A stretch of 64,000 bases of DNA from Anaeramoeba flamelloides (lineage: Eukaryota; Metamonada; Anaeramoebidae). Under the pieces are notes generated by a model that saw only the letters and a list, made by a program, of their open reading frames with translations, was not told the origin of the DNA and searched no databases. The stretch lies in NCBI GenBank assembly GCA_027625915.1, contig JANTQA010000075.1, positions 1,860,001-1,924,000 of the forward strand, in the 5' to 3' direction. Shown in pieces: positions 55,009 through 64,000 of this stretch. The position numbers and the translations under genes were made by a program. The stretch's first letter is position 1. Each line of letters opens with the position of its first letter.

Positions 55009-57640
55009 TCAAAAATTTTCTTTTATCAGTCGCTGTGTTTTTTGTTTTTTGTTTTTTGTTTGTTGGTTGTTGGTTTTTTTTTTTGTATTTCAAGGCTTGT
55101 TTTTTTTTATTTTAAATGATTGTTTCTGCTTTCTTTTGTAAATTAACAATTGTTGATTTTTTTCTTTCACTTATTCTTTCTTTCAATCTTTTTATGATCG
55201 AAAAAAGATCAAAACAATAAAAAAATTAAAGACTCAAAAAATTTGAAAAAAACAAGTGTTAAAAATGTAAAAGAAAATACAACGAAAATGAACTCAATTC
55301 GAAACAAATACTTGTTTTTGGTTTTTTAAGGTAATTTTCTACTCCACAGAATTTAAAATACTTTGAAGATTAGATTTTTTTAGAAGATAAAATTTGATTT
55401 TTAAAATTGCTTTCTTTATCAAATAATAGTTTTGGGAAATAAAGATAATTATTTACTGCTGTTTTCTAGGTCTATTGAATATTATTCTTTGGGTTTCTTA
55501 CTCTGATTTTTCAGATTGTTGAAAAATAAACGAAAAAATCCTTTTTAATCATATTCTTTGCTGACATTCCAAATATTATTTTCAATTTCATTTTATTTAC
55601 AATCTTGTGTCGCTGATCAAAACTCTTTTGCCACTTTTTGGAAAATAGTTATTATTTTTACCCACTTTATTTTTGGTTATTTGTTCAATGAACTCTATTT
55701 TTCAGGAATAAAAACCTAAAAAAACCTGTTTTTCGTGTTTTTGAAATTTTTTTTACACTATTGTGGGTTTTGTGTGAGAGGTGAACAATAATTTTGGAAA
55801 ACCAAAATTTCATACCAGTCAGTTAGTTTCAATTTCCAAATATTAATTGAAAAATTTTTATTTTCATTTTCTTAGTCAAGTTATTTCACAGACAGTGGAA
55901 AAAACAAAAGATCGTGGGAAATAATTTCAAAATAAAAATTATCAAATTAATTTGGCTCTTCCTTATTCAACTTTTGAGCCCAAACCAATTTTTTTTAATC
56001 TTTAATTGAAACAGAATCTAGAATTCTAGCTACAGTACACTTCAAATTTTTAACAAAAAAAGTCACATAGAAAAAAAATTATCAAAATTATTTACAAAAA
56101 AGGATTTGAAAAAGTTATTCGTCTAAAAAATACTCAGAAGCTATTTAATAAAATAAATCAAAATTATAAAATTTATGTTCTCAAAAGAATTTGTTATCAA
56201 AGCTTTTCTTATGCTGAGAAAACTTAAGTTAATCAATAAAAAATAATAAAAATCAAGTGTTAATAAAAAAATACCTAAAATAGTAATGAAATATAAAATC
56301 AAGTACCAGTGCCCCACTCCAAGGGATCTTCTCTCGGTTTTTTTTGTTTTTTAATTCAAAAGAATAACTAAATTCTTTAGAATCAAAAGAACAAGTATAT
56401 GACAGCAGAAAGAAAGTTATTAATAACAGATTGTAGAATTTTGATTTATAATTGATAATCATTATACATGTTTCTTACCCCAACTGTCTTGTGCCTGTGA
56501 ATGACACCAAATGCTTCAGGGTATCATCAAGTGACTTCAAGTACCAAACTTTTTAATTCATTAGAGAAATAAAAAGAAAATTGAAGAAATTTTCTTTTTA
56601 TTATTGATATAAAAAAAAAAAAATTAGATTTTCTGGGGTTTTCTGTTTATTTGTAAAGTCAATGAATTTTACAGATAAAAAATAAAACCTCATGAAAACC
56701 ACCTTTATCTTTTCCAAAAATCAAAAAAAAAAATGGCTAAAATCTCTGTTTTAATACCATTTTTTTATATTTTGGAAATCCCAATAACTATGAATATTTT
56801 TTTAATTTATCCATACAAAGGATACTCTTAATATTTTCTATTAATATACCAATTGTTTTTCTTCATTTTTTTTTGATGAATTTTCTTAAATACTTTTTTT
56901 TCTCAATAAATAAATAAATAAAAAGATATTCATAACTTTTGATTTTTAGCTTGAATTTTATAGTACAGTTTGAGAGATTTTATGTATATTTTTTTCATTT
57001 TTGGAAAGTTTGTTCAGTCAAAAAAAAAAATCAAAAATTGAACGATATTTTAAAGTTTTTTTAAAATTTTACAAGGATAAACTTTGGTAAAGAACAAATT
57101 TTAATATTTTTATATGAAATTTATTGTAATAAATTTGTAACAATATAAAATAAGTTTTTAATATACCTTATTATTACAAAATACCAAAATTTGACTTTTT
57201 TGACACTTTGGATTTAAATATTTCTTAATAAATTATTGAATTTTTTTTTTATTTTTTAAAAACTTTTCAGCAAATGATCTTTCGATTAGATAAGAGATAA
57301 ATAACCTCCAATATTTGGGAAGTCTTTTTTTAAATTAGTTTTCTACAAAGTTTGGTTTTATACAAACAGGTAATAAAGATTGATGTAATTTCGAAATTTT
57401 CAATATAATTATCATAAAAGGGAAAAATAAATAACCCATTCAAGACCCCGAGAGTACAAAATTAAACTTTCAAACCAAGTTTTTGTTATTTTTTGAATCT
57501 CTTTTATTTCTTTTTAAATTCTCTTTTGCTAATCTTTCTTTCAAAAATAGAATGTCTCCATTTGTTTTTTTTTCATTTTCTAAGTAAAAGTTATCACATA
57601 AGTTATAAGCTTTCGTACATTATAGCTATGATAAAAAACA
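55009..57640. other. 5' flank of RING gene and AT-rich spacer
   Basis: No credible gene. A CATCAAGTGACTTCAAGTACC stretch at about 56525 resembles the flank of the R6 hairpin copies. The frames at 56253-56462 (-) and 57493-57693 (+) are Phe/Ser/Lys-rich and not convincing. Confidence 0.5.
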
Positions 57641-57649
57641 AAAAAAAAA

Positions 57650-58000
57650 CTAACATGAAGTGCCGTAGAGTGTCTTGGTTTTTTTTAATTTGAGAAATTA
57701 AAAGAAAATTTTTGAACTTTTGTGTTTATTTCGTAAATTGAAAAAAAACTAATGGCGTTTTTACAGAATTCAAAAGAATGGAGAAAAATCTTTGATTTAA
57801 CTCATTTTTTTTTTTATTCTGACAAAGCTAACTGAATTTTTTTTTTATTTCTGGAATTAAAAAAAAACTAACGGAAATTGCTGTTAAGTGCATAGGTTTT
57901 CTTGAGTTTTTTTTAATTTGAGAAATTAAAAGAAAATTTTTGAACTTGTGTGTTTATTTGTAAATTCTATTGATTTTAAAATATACATACAATTCAAGAA
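57650..58000. repeat. Cluster of R6 hairpin relatives with a 66-bp direct repeat
   Basis: A CAGAATTCAAAAGAATGGAG hairpin arm at 57763-57822 matches 31578-31636. Two direct copies of a segment (TTTTTTAATTTGAGAAATTA ... GAACTTxTGTGTTTATTT) lie at 57674-57739 and 57901-57967. GAAGTGCCGTAGAGTGTC (57658) and GTTAAGTGCATAGG (57883) echo the flanks of the other R6 copies. Confidence 0.65.
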
Positions 58001-58354
58001 AAGCTAATGGCAGTTTTTTTCACTTTTTGTTTTTCGTTCGAAAATCTAATGATTTTTTAATCAAAACAAAAATTAAAAAAAACCTAACGACAAATAAAAG
58101 GTAATTCAATAAAATTACCTTTCCTCATTAACGGAAGAAAAAAATAAAAAGATATAAAAATTGGTTTTGTTGATTTTATTTTAAAAGAAGTATTTTTCCT
58201 ATTTTAAATTGAAATAAAAATATAAAAAAATATAAATTTGCTTATTTTAGAAAAAAAAAGGGTTAAAGAAGAAGAAGAAGAAGAAAACATATATTTTAAG
58301 TATTAAAGGGTTAAAGAAATAAAGAGAATAATAAAATAAAAGGTAATAGAAATT
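58001..58354. other. 3' flank of HSPA12-like gene
   Basis: AT-rich with a GAAGAAGAAGAAGAAG run at about 58270. No gene seen. Confidence 0.5.
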
Positions 58355-61300
58355 TTAAATATTTTTTTCTTTATAAACAATTGTTCCAGGGAATGCCATA
58401 TTATTTTCTTTATTTACAACACCAACTTTAATCATGGTACCACCAAATTTAAACTCAATAGTTATTCCTACTGGCTGATCGTTTTCGGATTGAATATTTC
58501 GAATAATGGTAGAACCAAAAAATTCAAATCCATCTTCATCGATATAATAAACAACATTAGGATCCAATTCTCTTTTTGTTCGATAAATTTCTAATGTTAA
58601 ATCTCTACCCATTGAAATAAATTCTTGTGGTTTGACCTATTTCAATCGAAAAGTTAAACATATAAAAAAAAAAAAAAAAAAACATTTCAATGGTTGAGAC
58701 ATTAAAATAAAAACAAAAATAATAATAAATAAACATAAATTTCAGAATAACTCAAAATTTCAAGTAAAAACAAAAAAATAATATAAAAAAAAAAAAAAAA
58801 AAAAAATATTTTACATAATCAACCTTAATTGCGACGTCCTTTTCAACTAAAAGTTTAAAAACATCTTTACATAACCAATAATTACCCTTTGAAATTTTTT
58901 TCGATTGTTTATGCTTCTCTTCTTCAAATCTAGGGTACCATAATAAACCATAATTATATTCGTAAGTTCTAGAGGAGAGAATATTTGGATTCAAACCGTA
59001 TCTTACTGCACCAAACACGATAGCCCTGCCGGGGTTGGTACCGACTAATACTGTTAAATTATAAGGGTCGTCTTCAAATTTTTTCTTAACTGCATGATAT
59101 AGAATATCAGAATTGGAATAGCTACCAACCATCAATATATCTTTTACGTCGTGTAAAGTCTGTTGATACTTATTAAATACCTTTTCAATGTTTTGAAGTA
59201 CATTATTGACGGGCTTATCAAATAAGGACGCTAAAAATGCCTTTGATAGCTTAATACTTCTTTTATTCAACATTCCGGATTTAATAAAAGTCTGATCGGT
59301 TTTTTCTTTTCCTTCATTCCATTTTTGAACAAGTTCCTCAACCGGCGTTTCACCAGATAAAGATTCTTGAATCGTAAATCGAATTGGTGTGGTTGCTTTT
59401 TTATAATCTAATTTCACTCGGTGCTTTTCTTCAATCCATTTTTGGAAAAGATCAATAAAATCTGGATTACTTTCAAAGTCATCGGTTCCTAAAAATTTTT
59501 TTAAAAAGGTCACAAAATTTTTATCAATTGTATTTGAGCCGTCGCTTCCTCCTTTTGCTGGAATGATAACTTTAATCTATTAATATTTGGAATTTGGATT
59601 TTTGGTTTTGGTTTTGTTTTTATTTTTATTTTGTATTCGAAAGTAAAATAATGAATTAATAGTTTAAATATGATTATTAAATTGATCTAAAATAAATATA
59701 TCCAAACACTAACAATACACAATACCATTCACATTTGTTAAAAATATTCAAAATTCAAACATTTTTGTTTTTTTTGGAGAATTTTCGTTCAAATATGGTT
59801 TCTAGAAAGAAATGCGTTATAAATTTTTTATTCAACAATAATAATTTTCAAAATGTATTTTGTCATTTTAAACTTGAAAGAGTTCTGAATGTTTTCAACG
59901 TTGAAAGTGAAAAAAAAAAAGAATGAAAATGTTCAAGTTTTTAAATTTATTTTGATTATAAATCCAATAGGATATTTGGATAAAATTTGTTATTTTTTTT
60001 AATAATCACTTTTTTTAATTAAAGATTTTTTTTAAAATAATTAAAAAAAAAATGGATAATTTTGATATTTTAAAATATTTTTATCATTTTTTTTCTTTTT
60101 TTGTTTTTTGTTTTCATTTCATTTTTTGTGTTCCAATTAATGTAATATGTTTAATTTCAGTTAAAAATTTTTTTTTCGATCAATTGATATTTAGTTAAAG
60201 TTGAGTTCTTTGAAATAGAAGAAACTCAAATAAAATTAGTTTGTGGTACTAACCATTTGATAGATCATTAATTATTAATAGAATCTTTTACAAATTTACC
60301 AATACATTTTTTAGTTGTGTCATCTCCAAAATTTTGGGCTCAGGATTTTTTTATTTTAATTATTAAGTTTTGTATCTATTCTAAATATTGTAAATGATCA
60401 ATAATTGCTAACATTTTAATTAATGAGTTAATTGTTCTAATTAATTTATTTAATAAGATGTTTTATTTTTTTTTTAAAAATTGAATTTTGGTGTGTCAAA
60501 AATTTTCAATTGGGGTTTATTATTACGGATAATTTCAAAATAATTGTCAAAAAACATTTTTTACTTCTTTATTAAGCCCAATAACTATTCTTTCAAAACA
60601 GCTCTTTACAAATTATATTTCCAAGATCTAATTATTTTTACAAAGTTTCTTTGATTTTTAAAGTAATAAAATCCTTTTATTCAAAACTGATCAAAAAAAT
60701 TTCAAAAATGAAAAATGAAGTAAAAATGTTAAAACCATTTATTTGAATTTTATCGGTATTGATTTCAAATTAGCCCAGAAATTTATATAAATGTAAAAGA
60801 TTAACAAGGTTATTCCAATTTCGATGTATTATTAGTTTTTCCAAACTCCTAATTGTGCTACCTGTGAAATGATCTTTATTAACATGACAAACAGTATTTC
60901 AAATTAAAATGAAAAAAACTGAATTCTTAATTATTTGTATGAAAATATTTTCAATAGTAAATACAAATTTAAGATTAAATGAGTAAAATTTTTCTCCATA
61001 TCAAATTTCCAAGACCAGAAATAAATTGAATCAAATTGGTGTTGTGTTTTAGTCATTTTCAAAAAGTTTGACAAAAGTCTTTCATAAGTATTTTTAAAAT
61101 AGATGACAAACTTCAATAAACCTCTTTTTAAGACTTTATTAAAAAAAAATTTTTTTTTTCACTCTTTTTGAAAACAACTTTTATGAGAATTGCTTTTTGA
61201 AAAAAATATAATGCCACATGGTTTTAGAAAGAACAGAATTTAACTTTTGTTTATTTCGAGACAATTTTTTTTAGGTATTGGTATTTTTTATCAAAATAGT

Positions 61301-63701
61301 TATTTGATTCTTTAACGATTACGTTTTCAATTTAAATTTAATCTTGGCTATATTTTAATCAGGGTTTGTAGGTTGGAAATCTCAAAAATTTTTATTCAGT
61401 GAGATCTAAGAAGCATAAAATGAAATATGTTTCAGCATTTTAATTTTTTTTTATTTTTCGTTTTTCATTCTAACTTTCTTAATAAGGTGTTCAAGGGTTT
61501 TTATCTCAAAATTTTTTGTTAATTTTCCCTTAAGGACTATCCGAATTTTATATTTTGTGAAGATTACTTTTATTACCAACAGAAATTTATTGAATTAAAA
61601 GAATGTTGGGTTGAGATTCTTTTTCAAAATTAAAGTTTTTTTTTTCGAAAATTTGTAATTTGAGTAAATCTGTTTTTACTGAGTACCAATTTTGAAATTT
61701 AACTTCCAAAGTTTCAAATAGCAAAATTCCCTTGATACATCTACCTTGCCAACTTCATTTTAAAATATTTATTATAAGTATATTCCAATGCTTGGAAATA
61801 TAGTGGGAAGGGCATCTATAAGAAATCAAATCTTGCTTTTCAAATAATCCTTATTTTGTTCCAGAAATTAGAAAAAGATAATTTTATCAACTATTTTTTT
61901 GATTTTTGATTCAAAATCTAAAAATCCTAAAATTGAAATAATTTGATTTTCCTTCAACATACAGAATCTTGTAAATTGTTTATTTTTTTTTTCAACCAAT
62001 ATATTGTATTTCAATTCTCAGAGAAAAAACAAATACAGAATAGTTCTTAAAAAATACACATAAAATGATTTTATTTGATCCTAATTGGTGAATATTTCGA
62101 TGAATTGACTTCACAATTTAAATGAGATTTGATCAAAAGGTTTTTAAGACAACTTGGTGAATTACCAACGTAGTTGCTAAATTACTTTTCCAAAAGAAAA
62201 AATCTTTATATTCATAATAATAATGGGACGAAAGAATATTTTAATTTAAAGAATGCTGTGTGTCTTTGAAGATCAAAAAAAACAATACCATTTTAGGAAC
62301 AAATCTGATACTGTTAAAATCAAATTGCCCGAATTCAAATTTTAACCCAAAGTTCAATAATGAAGTTTAATTAAATTTCCTAGAAATCTCATTTCTGATT
62401 GATTTTGTAAAGATCTTTTGGGTTAATTCAACTAATAATTCGTGAAATTCTTTTGGAATTTGAAATAAAAATTTTCAAGTTTTCATTTTAAAACAACAGT
62501 AGTTTAAAAAAATAAAAAATAATGAAGAAACGATCGCAAATTCCAAAGGCGATCCTTTGATGAAAATCAAAAAAGACAATTTTTTTGAATGTTACCGTCA
62601 AGTAAAGAGAAAAAACCATTTTGTTTGTTTCGTGTAACAAAAAAAGAAAAAGAAAAAAAAATAGATTTTGATCAATAGATTGTTAAGTGAAAAAAAGTTC
62701 ATTGTTTTTAAAAAAAAAATTAAGAAAAAAGTATTTTTGGCAAAGAAAGAAGAAAAAAAAAAACTCCAGCCAAATATTCAATGTGATTTCAATTTTCTTC
62801 AACCCAAAAGAGATTAAAACGAAATAAAAGCATGACAATTCAAAAAATCAAAAAAGAAAAAAATATATTTTTGTTGGTGGTTTGGTTCAGAAATTCAAAA
62901 AAAGAAAAGAAAGAAAAAAAAAAAAGAAAAAGAAAAAGAAAAAGAAAAAGAAAAAGAAAAATTTAAGAATCAAACCTTATCAGAGTTTTCTCGTTGGCTT
63001 CGATCAATTTCAAGAACCGTAATATCAATAGTACCCGAACCGGCGTCAAGAATTAAAACCTTACCTGATTCAAAAACTTCTTCGCTCACAATAGGGTTTG
63101 CGGAGAAAAAGCCTTCGATCGCTGCAGCTTCGGGTTCATGAATTAAAAGCAAATGCTCGGACTCTTCATTGTCAACCAAGCCTCCTCGGTGCGCACACAT
63201 TCGCATAAAATGCTTAGCCTTCTCTGACCAAATTGCAGGCACTGTCAAGACCCATCGGACTTGATCGGTTTCAATGGGCGTCCTGACCGTCAAATTGATG
63301 TGCTGGAGTGCTGTGTCTTTGATCCATTGTAGGGACATGGCAATGACATCTACGAGTTTGAAAACACTTCCTGAAACGGATTTGACAAACGTCCTTGACT
63401 TGTAGAGGGCCATCTTATAATAACGAAACAATTCATACAGCTCTCCTTCTTCTTCCTCAAGCATTTCGACATATTTTCGGATCGCCTCCTGTCCAAACTC
63501 CACGATCTCAATCAAATTCGCACCTCCTCTGCAGTCTCCGTTTTTGTCCTTCTTTAATAGGATCGCTGAGTCGGTTTTAAAATCCTTCCAGTCGTTATTC
63601 CCATAAATTTGTTGTTCCTTGTCGCCAATAAAGGAATATGCAAACCCACTTCTTGATGTTCCAAAATCAATACCGATTACAATTTTTTCTTTTTCACTCA
63701 T
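58355..63701 (-). CDS. HSPA12-type Hsp70-family protein, three exons
   Basis: Exons on the minus strand: 63701-62976, 59576-58815 and 58636-58355. They join in phase 0 to a 589-residue protein; HSPA12 proteins are about 600-680. Exon 1 holds phosphate-1 (IGIDFGTSRSGFAYSF), the VLTVPAIWSEKAKHFMR segment, HEPEAAAIEGF and phosphate-2 (VLILDAGSGTIDITV). Exon 2 continues with GGSDGSNTIDKNF, the connect motif (DILMVGSYSNSDILYHAVK) and the adenosine motif (VLVGTNPGRAIVFGAVRYGL). Exon 3 ends in a short beta-rich tail. HSPA12 proteins have the Hsp70 ATPase fold but lack the canonical substrate-binding domain; their clients are poorly known, and here a cytosolic ATP-binding chaperone-like role is inferred. 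Donors GTTTGA and GTAAAA and acceptors AATAG are GT-AG. The first intron is unusually long (3.4 kb) and repeat-filled. Exon 1 is GC-richer than its surroundings. Confidence 0.92.
58637..58814 (-). other. HSPA12-like gene, intron 2
   Basis: 178 bp, GT-AG, phase 0, with A/T homopolymers. It joins ...VAIKVDY to VKPQEFISMGRDL in frame. Confidence 0.85.
60052..60520 (+). repeat. Dispersed repeat family R1, copy 3 (within HSPA12-like intron 1)
   Basis: Aligns with 34620-35086: AAATAGAAGAAACTCAAATA, AAAATTAGTTTG, CTAACCATTTGAT, CATCTCCAAAATTTT, GAATTTTGGTGTGT and CAATTGGGGTTTA. More diverged than the other two copies. Confidence 0.7.
61378..62200 (+). repeat. R8-like repeat blocks (within HSPA12-like intron 1)
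   Basis: 61378-61430 shares ATTCAGTGAGATCTAAGAAG with 37066-37110. 61486-61640 matches 39327-39480. 62080-62200 matches 39400-39520. The order is similar to the locus after foldback B but with about 450 bp between blocks. Confidence 0.5.
62896..62960. repeat. Purine tract of (AAAAAG)n type
   Basis: Runs of GAAAAA units on the plus strand just inside intron 1, about 15 bp from the splice donor of the HSPA12-like exon 1. On the transcript it is a pyrimidine-rich (CTTTTT)n tract. Confidence 0.9.
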
Positions 63702-64000
63702 TTAATGAAACACTCTTATGTTTGTTAAATAGAAATTGAGAAGTTTTTAATTGTTATTAAAGAACAAGACAAGAAAAGAAAATAAGAAAACAAAAATAAG
63801 AATATTTTTTGAAAAAAATAAATTATTTTTGGTGTTTTATCTGGAACTTCAAAGCGATTTGTGTTGTCTTATTTCCCAAAGTAACCTTATTTCTTGAATG
63901 ATTGAGAACTTTTTGCTCAAAGTCCAATGATTAAACATATTTTAGAACAGTCTATTTCGTCTAGAATGATCATTTATTTTTCTGTTAATTGATTATCAGA
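63702..64000. other. 5' flank of HSPA12-like gene
   Basis: AT-rich sequence upstream of the minus-strand ATG. No clear promoter element recognised. Confidence 0.45.

Larger units (their letters stand above)
59577..62975 (-). other. HSPA12-like gene, intron 1 (3.4 kb, repeat-bearing)
   Basis: It splits the ATPase domain between SQRENSDK and IKVIIPAKGGSDG; both sides read in phase 0 and the join restores the conserved HSPA12 segment. It contains R1 copy 3, R8-like blocks and a purine (AAAAAG)n tract close to the 5' donor. Confidence 0.85.

Noticed and set aside
60052-60520. Repeat R1 as an LTR-type or other virus-like element
   Set aside because: No paired long direct repeats, primer site, polyprotein or capsid-type sequence is associated with any copy.

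Overview
The window is AT-rich, intron-bearing eukaryotic DNA with long A/T homopolymers, AAT (Asn), CAA/CAG (Gln) and Lys/Glu-coding runs, and GT-AG introns. All three standard stop codons work as stops. The protein set is an SNX9-type SH3-PX-BAR protein, an HSPA12-type Hsp70, an SF1/BBP-type KH protein, a BEACH-family scaffold, B-box and SPRY proteins, a multi-membrane RING protein and a Cys-rich receptor-like protein. It fits a free-living amoeboid protist. An Anaeramoeba-like metamonad is my best guess and a dictyostelid-like amoeba the main alternative; this rests on style and gene content, not on a marker gene.

Layout. 1-1940: repeats. 1941-7729 (+): giant receptor-like protein with an unresolved 5' end. 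7730-11524: repeats, including a Tc1/mariner-like element with a transposase tail. 11525-13234 (-): SF1-like KH protein. 13235-15798: two repeat families, one holding a perfect 78-bp palindrome. 15799-17856 (+): SNX9-like gene, three exons. 17857-21515: two tandem miniature elements and a long-TIR element rich in ATCGCGAT. 21516-23933 (-): polytopic membrane protein. 23934-28769: repeats. 28770-29081 (+): small B-box protein. 32384-33609 (+): TRIM-like B-box/coiled-coil/SPRY gene in two overlapping frames. 33610-42150: repeat-rich. 42151-48937 (+): N-terminal half of a BEACH-family protein in two overlapping frames, with no BEACH domain following. 48938-52296: repeats. 52297-55008 (-): membrane RING protein. 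55009-58354: sparse repeats. 58355-63701 (-): HSPA12-like gene, three exons, with a 3.4-kb intron full of repeats.

The genes look like unlinked housekeeping or signalling genes: membrane trafficking (SNX9-like, BEACH-like), ubiquitin signalling (RING, B-box/SPRY), splicing (SF1-like), a chaperone and surface or membrane proteins. There is no operon or gene cluster. The most unusual content is non-coding: at least seven dispersed or foldback repeat families, several probably undescribed, concentrated between convergent genes and in one large intron. No rRNA, convincing tRNA, CRISPR or virus-like element was found.
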